Assembly: GCF_041146395.1 (NCBI RefSeq)
Contig: NC_090984.1
Coordinates: forward strand, 84,331,114-84,395,113
From: Eulemur rufifrons
Lineage: Eukaryota > Chordata > Mammalia > Primates > Lemuridae
Reading direction: 5' to 3'
Length of the DNA: 64,000 nucleotides
Under the pieces are notes generated by a model. That model did not search any database. It was not told where the DNA came from and saw only the letters and a program-made list of their open reading frames with translations. A program made the translations under genes and the position numbers. Of this stretch, positions 43,485 to 55,091 are shown piece after piece (the first letter of the stretch is position 1; every line of letters starts with the position of its first letter).

Positions 43485-43700
43485 TAAATGGTGCAGGCGC
43501 TAAAGGGAGTCAGACCTGAGTGTGAATCCCTGTCCTGCTACATTCTCACTGTGTAAATTTGGACAGTTTCCCTAAGCCCTCCAGGAATTCTCCTCCATAA
43601 AATGCAGATAATAAATGGAGAGGCATTGATAGTTGTGGAGAAGAAAAGAGGTGATGCAAGTAAGCACCTAGCAGAGTCTGGCCAGAGTTCGTGTTCAGGT
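43485..43700 (+). repeat. MIR SINE, near full length
   Basis: 'gagtcagacctgagtgtgaa', 'tccctgtcctgctacattct', 'cactgtgtaaatttggacag', 'tccataaaatgcagataata' and 'agtaagcacctagcagagtc' track sense MIR. The 131-codon frame at 43602-43997 starts inside it and is not a gene. Confidence 0.8.
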
Positions 43701-44005
43701 GCCATTAGAGCCGACAGCATCACCATCCTCAGCCGCCTAGTGCAATCCCAGATCTCTCACCTTCTGCAGCTGAGACACGTTGAGGTTGGTTCCACCGGGG
43801 TAGAAACACAGTGCATGGCTCCTACTAACCTGCTGCGCCTGACTGCTATGAGGCGCTCCCTTCACAACACCCGTCATGCCATTTTGGAACAAGTCTGGGA
43901 AGTTGATATTTTCCTTCAAACAGTCTTGATACTCTATGTATCCTCTACCTTCTCTGCCACCATGTTCTGGCTGCCAGTGTTAAGAATAATTTTTTAGACT
44001 GCACC
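43701..44005. other. No recognised feature
   Basis: About 300 bases between two MIRs with nothing recognised. Confidence 0.4.
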
Positions 44006-44009
44006 ATTG

Positions 44010-44185
44010 TATTGCCTTGCATACTATAAAGCACTTTCACATCTGCTGTTTCATGTGATTCTCACAGCAATCCTCTGAAGTGGGGAATTCTCCTTAAGAT
44101 GCACACAGAGATTTCATGACTTGCCCAAAGTCACACTGCTAGCGAAGACGGGAGCAGGAATTGAACCCAGGTGACCCCAGAGCTT
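44010..44185 (-). repeat. MIR SINE
   Basis: 'gcactttcacatctgctgtt', 'tcatgtgattctcacagcaa', 'tcctctgaagtggggaattc', 'catgacttgcccaaagtcac' and 'ggaattgaacccaggtgac' match antisense MIR. Confidence 0.85.
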
Positions 44186-44189
44186 TTCC

Positions 44190-46520
44190 CTAACAGCCTG
44201 AGGGGTCAGAGATGGGCTTCTCCGGTTCCTCATCTGCAGGGTGCTCAAGTAAACCTTTGGGTCCCCAGTAAACAAGTAGGAATGCAGGTGTTGCCAGCCA
44301 GCCCTGCTTATAAAACAGACCTATTTCTCTCCAGGAAGGCATCTCAGCAGAAATATATTTCACTGTCCCCTCCAACCCAGGCCCCATCCACATGGAATGC
44401 CTGCAAGAGCCAAATAAACAGATTTAACTGACTTAACATGTTTTCCTTGCCAAACATTATAAAATGAAGTAATGGGTAACCTGCATTAATTCTGCTGGAT
44501 TCTCAGACTTTCCTTTCTCCCCCTGAGGAATGGAAAATGATTTGAACTAGATGGGAAACCAGCTTTTCCTCTCTCTCTTTCAAGACTTCTCAAAACACAT
44601 TACTATGCTACTGGAAGCCATTCAATTTAACTAAGTCATTAAGTTAAATCATCTGCACACATTTTCTCAGTAAGATGAGTCTGCATGGTGGACTGATTTC
44701 ATAGAACAGTTGCATGTAAACATCTCCAGGGAAAACCAGATGGCGGTGACACATCAGTACCTAGTCAGTCCTACAAAGAGCATGGCACTGGTTCTGGACA
44801 TCATCTTTCCAGGAATCCTGTAACCCAGGGTGGAACTTCACTACGGAGCCCAGCTGGTGGGCAGTTTCCTCCCCTCCTCCAGAAGCGCTCTTTGCTCGTG
44901 GCTCTATAGCTCTAAGAGCAAAGAAGGCAGGCCAGGCCGCCCAGCGTCCCCCAGCTTAGATTTCTGGAAATCCCAGGCCTGAAATTCAACAGAGACCACA
45001 AGATCCCTAAGGGGATGGGAGAATAAAACCCCTGGACCCACTGGTTGTTCCAAGACTTCAGTCAGGGAGGTGGGCCAGGAGAACAGAGGACCCACTGGGA
45101 ACAAAGGCCTATTAATTACTGATGCCCCAAAGGCACAGGCCTGGGGAGCCTTCAAAACAAAAATGAAGAAGAGAAGGGAGAACCGCATGGCTAAACTGAC
45201 CCTGGCCAATAAGAACTCAATAATGCATTTACTTAATGAGTTATTACATTTTTTACCATAGTAAAGACTTTATATATTTTTGTGTGTTGTATAGATCACA
45301 ATAAATATAAAACACAAACGAGAGGCAAACTGTAAGAGATTAGTCTAATTAGTGAAAAAAAATACTAAACAGCTGACCCTGTAAATATTCGCTTTAAAAC
45401 CTAAAACTTAAAAAACATGTTACAAATGTCTTCCAGGGTCTGCCAGGCTAGAACAATAGGCCATCAAGACGGCTTCCCTTTACCACTGTTGGCACTGTTG
45501 TGGGGTAGTACAGCATTTCAATAAAGATGGGCCGGCCTCAGTGTCTGGAAGCAATAACCAACGTGGTAAGGTTTAAAGGTAGGTTCAGAACTCAGATGCC
45601 CTAGGAACCAAAACAGGGTCCCAGAAAATCTGAGTGATAGTAAGACCTTGTCAGTGGTGGTAATTTTAACCCCACATTAAAAAGCATGGTAACACCATTG
45701 TTAAAGGTTGAATCTCCATTATTAAGCATAAAAAGAAACCAATAAAGTTAACAAATCTATAGGCCTAGTGTTGTGGGTGAGAGAGAAATAGAAGCCATGA
45801 GCCCTGCCCTGAAGGAGCTTCCAAGAATACTGAGACAAACTTAGGAAAATGATGGATTACTCTGCACCCCCAACCGATTCTCAGTTATCCAGGGATATGT
45901 GAAAACCACCAAGAGCAATGGGAGTCAGTATTGTCCCTGCCTTCTTCTCTGCATTTGTAAATAATATTATAATAACAGTAACAACAGCAACTTCAACTTG
46001 GTGAGCACATACGCTTTTTCCCCCATGCTTTTCACTTCTTGTAAAGATTTCAATAAATGTGGAAAACCCACATAGGCTAAAATAAGTGGTAGCACAGGTA
46101 AATGAGATGCCTACAAAACAAAAGGAAACAAACAAATCCTGGCTGAGCAACGAAGCAGACAGGATCAAAGCAGCAAAAGAGACACTTCCTCTTTGGAAAA
46201 CTGACTTTACAATTATCTTTAAACAGAAGACACAGTGCAGTCTAGCAACCTTGCTTGGCTGTACATAGCATCACTGCTGATGCTTCTAACTGGCCCAGAC
46301 ACTGACAGTCAAGTGAATTTGGCTGTACAGAAAAAGAAGGCATTTGTATCTGGAAAATTTAGGGGGAGAGTCTGTGTCCAGAGAAAGTTATCATTTCAAG
46401 TCAAGGTCAATGTCTCTGACAACTAAAATAATGGCGATGATATAAATTACTTACCTTGATGTGCAAAGTTCATAGTCTGTAACAAGATTTAAAAGTAAGA
46501 GGAAACAAGGCGGAAGAAGA
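44190..46520. other. Repeat-poor stretch
   Basis: No gene. 45790-45845 ('gccctgccctgaaggagctt') may be a scrap of antisense L2. The 101-codon minus frame at 44904-45209 starts with a hydrophobic stretch but has no other support. Confidence 0.4.
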
Positions 46521-46524
46521 TAGT

Positions 46525-46690
46525 CTTTGAGCTTTTACTCTATACCAATCCCTGTTTTAACTAGTATGGAGGCAAAGAGTTAAGCTTCATAGCTATTATT
46601 ATCTTCATTTTACAGAAGAGGACACTGAGACTTAGAGAATTGAGGTAGCATGCCTGAGGTGGCCAGACTGGAAAGCAGGTTCCTTTCCCT
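46525..46690 (-). repeat. MIR SINE
   Basis: 'ctattattatcttcatttta', 'cagaagaggacactgagact', 'tagagaattgaggtagcatg' and 'ggccagactggaaagcaggt' match antisense MIR. Confidence 0.8.
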
Positions 46691-46694
46691 TTAA

Positions 46695-47215
46695 ATGGGG
46701 CTTTCTCACACTTTCCTTTACCCCTGTTAACTGGCCACTTCTACCACTGCTCACTGGTACTGCAGTAGTGTCTCTCCTCGTGCGGTGCATGCTCTCTTTG
46801 GGCACATCTGCAGACACGGGCCTTTCTGCTGACCTTCCTCCTTGAACTGCTCTCTGCTCTTCTGCAATACTCAGCCCTTGACTCCCCTTGACACACCCCT
46901 GGCTACTCCTCCTCTGGGATGCCGTGCACCATGATCTCAATCTGACTTTCTCTAAGTGCAGTCTTCAGCCCTCCTCTCCATGTATTTTGGTACTGCTGCA
47001 AGGCCTTTGCTGAGACAGAAATAAAGGCAAAGACCAGGAAAAGGGTAGTTGCTAGCAATGCTTGGGCAAGACATCAAAGCCTAGTCCATGAGGCCAAAGA
47101 GGGGTCAGGGGCATGGCCAGAGGAACAGTAGAAAACCCATAGAGAGTGTTCACAAACACCACCTCTCCCCAACTCTTCCTAAGTGGTCTGCAAAAAACAC
47201 TTAAAGAAGCTTATT
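46695..47215. other. No recognised feature
   Basis: A 102-codon minus frame (46632-46940) overlaps the MIR and lacks a domain. Confidence 0.4.
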
Positions 47216-47220
47216 TTTAA

Positions 47221-47352
47221 AAGGAAGGGAGAGAAGAAGAGGGAGAAATAAGGGAGGGAAGGAAGGAAGGAAGGAAGGGAGGGAGGGAGGAAAAAGGGGG
47301 AAAAACAAAGGAGGGAAGGCCAGAAGGGAAGGAAAAGGAGGAGAAAGAAAAC
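47221..47352. repeat. (GGAA)n-type purine tract
   Basis: About 130 bases, mostly GGAA and GGGA units, cleanest at 47256-47290. GGAA runs can bind ETS factors; the minus strand gives an F/P/L/S-rich meaningless frame. Confidence 0.85.
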
Positions 47353-47482
47353 CTTTCCACATTCCACCTCCAGACATCAATCATCAGGTTTGAGGTAGGA
47401 CCTGGGAATCTGCATTGTTACCAGCTAAGTTTGAGACCCAATGCAAGTAGGAGCATGGAGTTCCAGAATCTGAGATCAAAAT

Positions 47483-47493
47483 GTGAGGAAATT
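47483..47493. repeat. 11-bp target duplication of Alu, left copy
   Basis: GTGAGGAAATT, repeated exactly at 47796-47806. Confidence 0.85.
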
Positions 47494-47795
47494 GGCCAGA
47501 TCTGGTGGCTCACACCTGTAATCCTAGCACGCTGGGAGGTCAGGGCAGGAGAGGATCGCTTGAACTCAGGAGTTCGAGACCAGCCCAAGCAAGAATGAGA
47601 CCTCATCTCTACAAAAAATAGAAAAAATTAGCCCGGCATGGTGGCACATGCCTGTAGTCCCAGCTACTTGGGAGGCTGAGGCAGAAGGATCACTTGAGCC
47701 CAGGAGTTTGAGGTTGCTGTGAGCTAGGCTGATGCCACGGCACTCTAGCCCAGGCAGCAGAGTGAGACTCTGTCTCAAAAAAAAAAAAAAAAAAA
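47494..47795 (+). mobile_element. Full-length strepsirrhine Alu with perfect target duplication
   Basis: A dimeric Alu from 'ggccagatctggtggctcac' to an A tail of about 19 at 47777-47795. The right arm holds 'gaggttgctgtgagctaggc' and 'tgatgccacggcactctagc', the strepsirrhine form. Flanked by GTGAGGAAATT on both sides. Pol III box sequences are decayed, so activity is unlikely. Confidence 0.95.
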
Positions 47796-47809
47796 GTGAG
47801 GAAATTAAC

Positions 47810-49315
47810 AAGAAGATAAAGTATTAGAACCCTCATGGGCCTGTGACCTGTAGGGCACTGATTTCTGAGTCTACTTCTTTGAAGGCCCAGGGACCTGGGA
47901 TGGGACATTCCTAGATTCATGACCCCACCCACTCGCACAGTTGTCAGCTTGGGTGGTGCGGGAGCTCCCAGAGGAAGCTGTGGTCGAAGGCTGCCTCTCG
48001 TGAGGACAAGGGTGTCACAACAGTTTTCCAAGCTGCAGGCCAACGCCCCTCCCAAGCCAACAGATGTTGCAACTGGCCTCATGCCTGCAAGAGTCCAGCC
48101 CAGCTCGAGCTGGGTTCTCAGGCTCCCCATTCATCTTGTGGGGGCAGAGGAGGCTGGAACATGGATCCCGTTGTGGGTGGAGTGGGAGGAACGCAAGCAG
48201 ACTGATGCTAACCTTGGCATGTGGGTTTCAAGTGGCTCATAGTAAAAAGCTAGAACAAACAATAGCACTTTGCGCTCTCCCTTCGGCATGATTTAAGGCA
48301 GGCTTTCTGCTGCGTCTTCTCCTGGTTCTTTGTTTATCTTGAACAGGGTCTCTCTGAACCCCCATCTTTGAGGGTGACCTCGTGTTGGTTCTAGTCCTCA
48401 CTGAGAGAGCAAAACACCACAACCTGTGCACAGAATTCACTAAATACCTGTAGAGTTCTGGGGAATGTTTCCTCCTACTCCCAAAAGCTTAGATTCATAA
48501 TCAAATAAACCCAATTCCAATTAGATCAGCCAGGTGCAAGACTCCTGGGAAGTTGCTATCACGTACATGCAGCAATTGTCTGCAGTTTCCATGACTCTTG
48601 TGTTTACTTCATTCCTCTGTTTGTGTCTCTACTTCAGGTGGACCCTAATGTCAGACACCTGGAGCAAGTTTAAAATTTACTGACGCAACTCAAATACACA
48701 AAATAACTATAATTTATTTCTTGCTAATTTGGGTAGCACACAACTGAGATCACAAGCCCAACTTTTGGAACCCTTAAGCTTACCAACTGAAGTTGTCTAA
48801 GGGGCTTGAGACTCCATGAGGCATCCTTGCCTCTACTTATTAACTATTCGGGTGCTGCCCCTTGGGTCTTCCAATCTCCCCAACTAATCCTGGAACTAGG
48901 GCCATGGTCCCCTCTGCTCTGGGACTCCCTCTGGGGTCTGAGCCCTGGAAAGTGCAGTTTGCAGGGCCTCGCCTCTCACTGTGTCTCCTCCAATTCTTCC
49001 TTCCTCACAGTTGGTTGAACTCATATTTCCTTTCGGGCTGGACACCAGCCATCATTCCCAACTCTCCCACTCCTGGTAAAAGCTCTACACTCTCAGTCCA
49101 CCAGGCATTGGGCTTTCAATATTAAGTGAAGTGCTTGGAATTCTGAGTCCTTCTTTTCCCCTCATGTGGCCTGGTTCTGCATTGGAAGCTGTACAGCTTG
49201 GGTATAAAATACTGAACTGTTGGGTGTTTTTTGCAGCAGACAGTTATTGAGGGGTGACTTTATTCCATTTACAGGCTCGGACATGCAGAAATGAATTAAA
49301 CAGATCCTGCCTCTT
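47810..49315. other. No recognised feature
   Basis: Moderate GC at 47870-48230. The 146-codon minus frame (47690-48130) runs out of the Alu and is not a gene. No repeat recognised elsewhere. Confidence 0.4.
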
Positions 49316-49320
49316 TACGC

Positions 49321-49473
49321 AATGTGTGGTTCATTTATCAGCAGCACAGGCATCATCGGGGAACTCGCTAAAGAGAGCAGCTCAGACTGCACCCAAGACC
49401 TGATGAATCAGAATCTGCATTTTAACAAGACTCCCAGCAAATGCAGGTGCACGTTGATGGTTGAGGAGCACTG
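49321..49473 (+). mobile_element. MER5A hAT-Charlie MITE
   Basis: 'aatgtgtggttcatttatca', 'gcagcacaggcatcatcggg', 'gacctgatgaatcagaatct', 'gcattttaacaagactccca' and 'atggttgaggagcactg' follow MER5A from end to end. Slightly shorter than the consensus (about 189 bp). Confidence 0.85.
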
Positions 49474-49474
49474 G

Positions 49475-49830
49475 TCTCTCGCCTTATTCACTAGCCCACA
49501 ATATAGACCTATATTTGACAGAGAGAAAATGAGGCCCAAAAGTAGATGAGAGCTCTACCTGGAAGCATCGGGTCCTGATTAGAAGTCAGAGGCCTCATGC
49601 CCTTCCCCAACCCCATGTTTTGCTCAAGGGCCCATACATTTCAGTCTTGGGTCCTCAGCAAACCCAGGATCCTCGCTCTTGCTCCATCCCTCCCCAGTTT
49701 TGTTGAACACAGACTGTGTGCACAGCGGGGAGCTCTAGAAGGCCTTGTTGAAACCGACTGAGACCTCATGCAGCATCTGCAAAGGAAGTGCTTTCCCAAT
49801 CCTATTTTTAATGTGTTTATTTATTTCTGA
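49475..49830. other. No recognised feature
   Basis: Nothing recognised. Confidence 0.4.
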
Positions 49831-49831
49831 T

Positions 49832-50010
49832 CCATAAACATTTTTGAGTGCTCACCACATGCAAAGCCCTGGGCTGGGTGAATCAGGGAAAACAAAGTAG
49901 AATATAACAACCTAAGGACACACCCCAGGCTTACAATCTGGTTGGGGAAACAGACATTATCAATATATAATTTGCGGTGGCTTTAATGGAAATTACGTGA
50001 AGTTTTATTT
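49832..50010 (-). mobile_element. L2 LINE 3' end
   Basis: 'catttttgagtgctcaccac', 'atgcaaagccctgggctggg', 'caggcttacaatctggttgg' and 'ggaaacagacattatcaata' match antisense L2. Confidence 0.75.
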
Positions 50011-50014
50011 ACTT

Positions 50015-51040
50015 TACCATGGAGTAGGCACTTACAACATTTATCCCTAAAGGTACCATTAGATCAGTCAGTCACATTGGACTGTTAATACAAACATTGA
50101 GAATCAATTTTGAGGTTAAACCAGGCAGAATCTAAATCTGTGGCAGGAAGAGTACAACTTTTAGAAAAGAAAATTCTTCAACTACATAAGCAAACGTCAA
50201 TGGAAGAAAGTATATTACTAAACCTAGGGGTTTTTGTTGTTTCTCTTGTTCTTGGGGTTGGAAATAGGATAGTCTGGTTAATCTAATATTCTGACAAACT
50301 GAGAGTTACTGTATAGGAAGTGTGAAAACAAAGTCAATAAGGCTGATTCTAAAAAAGACATTATGAAATCCCAGGTTCAGAACATTTTATTCATAGTGAG
50401 TATACCATATTAGAAAACAATAATTCTTAATCTTGAAGCTATCTTGAATATCATTCTCTTATAATATATTTCTCAAAGCATTCTGAAATATTACACTATT
50501 TGAGGATCATTTTGTAAATATTAAACATCACTAAAGAAATCCTATATTTTAAAAATGACATCTTTCTACCTATTCAGAGTTCAGAAACTAAGAGCTTACT
50601 ATATCTAAATGCAACTTAATGCTGAGAAACTAATGTACTTGTTGACAATAAGTGTACAAAAGCCAGAAAACAGACTATATTCTAATTGGAAAATAATTCA
50701 TTGATTATCTTTAATTAACAAAGAAATAAGCTTTCCAAAAATAAATGGAACAGAATCAGTGACCAATTTTTGCAGTTAAATGACATCAAGAAAATGAGGA
50801 GAAATGATTTCTAAGATTCTAATTATAGAAGCAAGCCATAAGATCCAGAATTAGAAATATATATGCCGAGAAAAATCTTCAATCCTAAATTATCAGTGAA
50901 AATCCCAAAGGAAAAAAATTATCTAGAGATCACTGAACACAAGTCATCAGCAATGACAATACATATCTTAAAAGAGAAGGCTTGAAAAATTGCTATTAAC
51001 TATTGGGGGAACTGATCTCAAAGGAGAACACACGATAAAA
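50015..51040. other. AT-rich, no recognised feature
   Basis: No repeat or frame above 60 codons. Confidence 0.45.
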
Positions 51041-51045
51041 AAAAA

Positions 51046-51190
51046 TTTTTTTTAAGAGATGGGGTTTGCTCTGTTGCTAGGGCTGGAGTGCAGTGGTGCA
51101 ATCATAGTTTACTGCAGCCTCGAACTCGTGGACTCAGGTGATCCTCCCAAGTGGCTAGGATTACAGGTGTCTGCCATAATTCCCAGCTAA
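51046..51190 (-). mobile_element. Alu-related monomer fragment
   Basis: Antisense Alu arm: 'aagagatggggtttgctctg', 'gggctggagtgcagtggtgc', 'aatcatagtttactgcagcc' and 'tggctaggattacaggtgtc', ending in 'cccagctaaaaat'. Only one arm, old. Confidence 0.8.
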
Positions 51191-51194
51191 AAAT

Positions 51195-51765
51195 ATTTTT
51201 AATACATATATTTGCTATATCCTTAAACTTAGAAGAAAAAGTAATGTTAAATGCTTCAGGAGAAAATCCCTAAGATCAAAATGAGAAACCTTCATATTAA
51301 GATAAAGATCGTGGCAACCTCCAAAATGTGGCCCTCAAGAAGGTTATATTTTTTAACTTTTTAAATAAACGAATGTATCACTGCACAATTAAAAAAAACT
51401 TTCATTACACCAAAAGAAACCCCAGCTCCCACAAGTTAGTTCAACTTCCTGCTGCAATTGCTTACAATCAAATATTTGGTTTATAAACACAAAATGTGAT
51501 AGATATTCTGATAACACAAAAGTGCCAAAGATTCTGTTTTAAATTATTTTAAAGTCACTATTTCTTTCACTTTTTAAAATATAAAAATATTACACTTATA
51601 TTTTTAATGGGGAACATGGATTCACACTTAGGAAAGTTGAAGCCTACAAATGGTTAAAACACCTAAAGCAACACAAAATGCTGGAGGGAATTGTTTAAAC
51701 CTGAAATCACTGAGGATTGTGATAATTGCTGTAGCCTCGTGAACCTCAGAGAAGGGGAGAAAGCA
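51195..51765. other. AT-rich, no recognised feature
   Basis: Nothing recognised. Confidence 0.4.
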
Positions 51766-51799
51766 AAATAAAAAGGTCGGACTATCCCAACTATGATGA

Positions 51800-52050
51800 A
51801 AGTATGAGAGAAAAGTGGCCTTTCTCAGGGGCGCTGCCTACAGTCGGTCATAGAGATGCTCCGCCCAGGGGGCAACAGCAGCGGGTAGAGTCACACAATC
51901 ACACCCCTCTCACCAAGCCCAGTAGAGAAGGGGCCTTTTTCTGATTGGGTTGCAGAAGGGGGGGGTGGAGCCATTTTCTGATTGGTCTTCCCAGAGGGGA
52001 TGCTTTTTTTAAATTGGTCCACTTAGAAGGGACAGATCTAGATTGTACTT
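51800..52050. promoter_or_regulatory. Candidate promoter-like patch with three CCAAT boxes
   Basis: ATTGG (CCAAT on the minus strand) occurs at 51944-51948, 51981-51985 and 52013-52017, spaced 37 and 32 bases. Two are in near-identical settings ('ttctgattgg'). A GC box-like 'ctccgcccag' lies upstream at 51859, and a few CpGs stand out in AT-rich flanks. NF-Y binds such spaced CCAAT boxes in promoters and in some LTRs. I found no TATA box, LTR ends or gene attached. Confidence 0.4.
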
Positions 52051-52054
52051 AAAA

Positions 52055-52420
52055 AAAGTTGGAGTTCATTATCCTTGAGATTCAATAATGTTAAATTTTA
52101 GTGTTTCTTCTGGAAAAAAAAATTCTAAACAATAACTGTATATTATTTTTGCAGCAACATCTAAAGCCAAGTATGCAAATTTTTGGAAGAAAATTACCAG
52201 AATTTTTTAAATAAAAATATATGGCTCAAATTGCAATACAATGAAAAGGTTAATCAAATAAGAAATGGTTAATTAATAAGCATATAAATAATTGCTTAAA
52301 TTTTTATTTAAAGTTCATTTCAATTTTAGAATTGCTTTAAAAGGCAAAGTTTATATAGCAGGTGAGAACTTGGTGAAGCCCTGACATACAGACATGGCCA
52401 AATCTGATTTTTAATTAAAA
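52055..52420. other. AT-rich, no recognised feature
   Basis: Nothing recognised. Confidence 0.4.
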
Positions 52421-52435
52421 AAGAATATTTATGGA

Positions 52436-52686
<251 letters not shown>

Positions 52687-53183
52687 GAATTTATGGATGA
52701 ATTGATAAGATGTTTGGATCTTTGGAAAACATTTTAGAAAAAAAAAAGAATAAAAAAGAAATGATAGATGAAACAAGGTCAGCAAAATGCTGATAATTAT
52801 TGAAGCTGGATGATAGATACACGGAGGCATATTATATTTTTATCTCTTTCCTGTTTATACACAATAAAGTTGATTTTTAAAAAAACAAATAGCCCAGCTT
52901 TTTTAAAATAAATACCTTATTGAAAGATTTTATCAAACCACATATTGTAATATGCTCAAAAAGCAGATTTAGGGTTCAGAGGATGAGAATAATCTGTTTC
53001 TTGACTTTACAATTAGAGGAAAGAATAGTCATTAATTATTTGATTTGTGCATTGTCTTTATTCATGATATATACAGCATCTAGCAGTAATATCCAATATT
53101 ATTATGAATATTGACATTTTGTTATTTTTATTTTAGCAGAGTTATATTAACTTGCAACATGTTTAATAACAAATACCTGATGA

Positions 53184-53344
53184 GCCAGTGGTGATGGTAC
53201 ATACCTGAGTCCCAACTACTTGGAAGGCTGAGGTGAGAAGACTGTTTCAGCCCAGGAGTTTGAGGCCAGCCTGGGCTACACAGCAAGACCCTATCTCTAA
53301 AAATATAAATAAATTTTTAAAAATAAGTAAAAGTAATTTTTAAG
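53184..53344 (+). mobile_element. Free Alu left-monomer type SINE (FLAM-like)
   Basis: 'gtggtgatggtacatacctg', 'cccaactacttggaaggctg' and 'gaggccagcctgggctacac' then 'agcaagaccctatctc' and an A-rich tail. Flanks 'aaatacctgatga' (53171-53183) and 'aaataactgatga' (53345-53357) form a 13-bp target duplication with one difference. Confidence 0.85.
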
Positions 53345-53517
53345 AAATAACTGATGAAGAATATTTTTCAAGTTAAGGACTTTTTAATAAGCATGAAATG
53401 GACTCAAAAAAGATAGATTTGTCTAGATATTTGTGGCTAAGTCTAAAGAAGATAAAACAGTGGGAGACGGAGCCCTCTTTAAAACCTTCTCCACCCTAAA
53501 ACACCACCCTACCCTAC

Positions 53518-53640
53518 CTCATTTATTCATTCAACAAATATTTATCACATGACTTCTATGTGGTGAGCTTTAGAGATACAAGTGGACAAAAATAAAAAAG
53601 GCCCCACTGTCATAAGGGTCAAATTCTAGAGGAGGTTTGT
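53518..53640 (-). mobile_element. L2 LINE 3' end
   Basis: 'tcatttattcattcaacaaa', 'tatttatcacatgacttcta', 'tgtggtgagctttagagata' and 'aaggccccactgtcataagg' match antisense L2. Confidence 0.75.
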
Positions 53641-53644
53641 CCTC

Positions 53645-54560
53645 CCAACCAAGATGGGATAAGAGAAATCAGATTTACCTTCCCATCTTAAACAACTAGA
53701 AAACTGAACAAAATTTATGAAACAATAGTTTCAGATTCCAAATAAGGCTGCAATCAAGCCCTGAGAAAGGGAAAATAAACAAGGTCGCCTTGCAACTACA
53801 CCATCTTACTACCTGGAGAGAGTTTCCATACTGCAGGGTAAGGATGGGGAAACCCAAACAGAGCCCAGCGGTCTCACTGAGTTGTGGAGACAGAGATTGG
53901 AGTTACCAGGAGGCCAAGACAACTAGATTTTGTAAGGCAGAATACTGGAAAGAGAGCTTTGAAGATTGGCAGAAGGGTATCCTAAACTTTTTGGCTTAGA
54001 ACTGATCTTATATGTGAGAAGAAACTGCTTGAGAGCAGGGAAAATCAAAGGAGGAAGCAAATTTCTAGGGTTCAAACAGAGCTGAGAATAGTTAAGTTTC
54101 TCGCCGTGTAAAGTCCATAATACATAGGATATCGGGTAGGATCCTCAGAGGATATTGCCTTAGTAGTGGGGATAAATTAGCCATAGACTAATTTATCTAT
54201 TGCTCTAGACTCACACCAATAAAGCTTAAAAGAAAGCCTCAAAAATACCCAAGTGTTTCTAAGTAACTTAACTATGCACCAGAATAAATTGAAACACATT
54301 CAAAGGAATGCAACAAAATCTAGCAATAACAAAAATTTTTAATGTTAAGAACACACAGCCTCTGCACCATTCACTAAGAACACCTTACCTCAAAGAGTTT
54401 GCCACTGAATTTTCTCATTGTATTAAATGAGATGGTAAGAATGGTAAAATTTATAAATAAAGGTAGTCTGAATAATTGTGAACCAATCTTGGATGCAAAG
54501 AAAGAAACAATTCTGTCTTACACAGAAAAAAAATTCACTAGGAAGATTTCATGGAATTAA
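53645..54560 (+). mobile_element. Probable ancient L1 5'UTR segment
   Basis: 'aacaactagaaaactgaaca' near the left, 'caaaggaatgcaacaaaatc' and 'tagcaataacaaaaattttt' near 54300, and 'gactgaagaatcagacttag' near 54567 resemble the 5'UTR of L1M elements. A piece at about 54360-54500 does not fit and may be inserted. Family and borders uncertain. Confidence 0.45.
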
Positions 54561-54564
54561 CTGA

Positions 54565-54942
54565 AGAAGACTGAAGAATCAGACTTAGAAGACAAGCAGG
54601 AAACCAAGAGATCTGAGCAATTGATCCCTAAGGTCATACCACAGGAATATCCTGCAAGGTTAGTACAGCCATCATCATGGACATTACACACAGCTTCTGA
54701 CCTGGCCACCACTAGATACAGGGTGCTGCTCATGCCACTTAAATGAATTATAAACCATCCCCTATCTTTTTGTGTTACTCTCCTCAGATTCAAATCCCTG
54801 GCTGGAAGATCCTGTTAGCCCAGCTTAGATGGTGTACCCATGCCCTAGCTGGGTAGGCGCAGCTTCCATTATAGGAGGTGGGGCTTAAAATCCACACAGT
54901 AGCAGACTGCCAAAATGCACAAAGTGGGTCAGATGGTGGGCG
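54565..54942. other. No recognised feature
   Basis: Minus frames of 78-85 codons overlap the neighbouring SINE or lack a domain. Confidence 0.4.
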
Positions 54943-54959
54943 ACCAAAAGCAAATAACC

Positions 54960-55073
54960 TCACACCTGTAATCCCAGCTATTTGGGAAGCTGAGGCAGGA
55001 GGCGGCTTGAGCCCAGGAGTTGGAAACCAGACTGGGCAACTTAGCAAGACTTCATCTCAAGAAAACCCACAAA
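54960..55073 (+). mobile_element. Truncated Alu monomer with perfect 17-bp target duplication
   Basis: 'tcacacctgtaatcccagct', 'gggaagctgaggcaggaggc', 'gcccaggagttggaaaccag' and 'tgggcaacttagcaagactt' then an A-rich tail. ACCAAAAGCAAATAACC occurs exactly at 54943-54959 and 55074-55090. The start lacks the first Alu bases, so it is 5'-truncated. The intact duplication suggests a more recent insertion than the MIR and L2 around it. Confidence 0.9.
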
Positions 55074-55091
55074 ACCAAAAGCAAATAACCA

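Noticed and set aside
43602..43997. Plus-strand frame of 131 codons
   Set aside because: Its first part is MIR sequence; the remainder has no family signature.
47690..48130. Minus-strand frame of 146 codons
   Set aside because: Its C-terminal part is antisense Alu; such frames are a common artefact.
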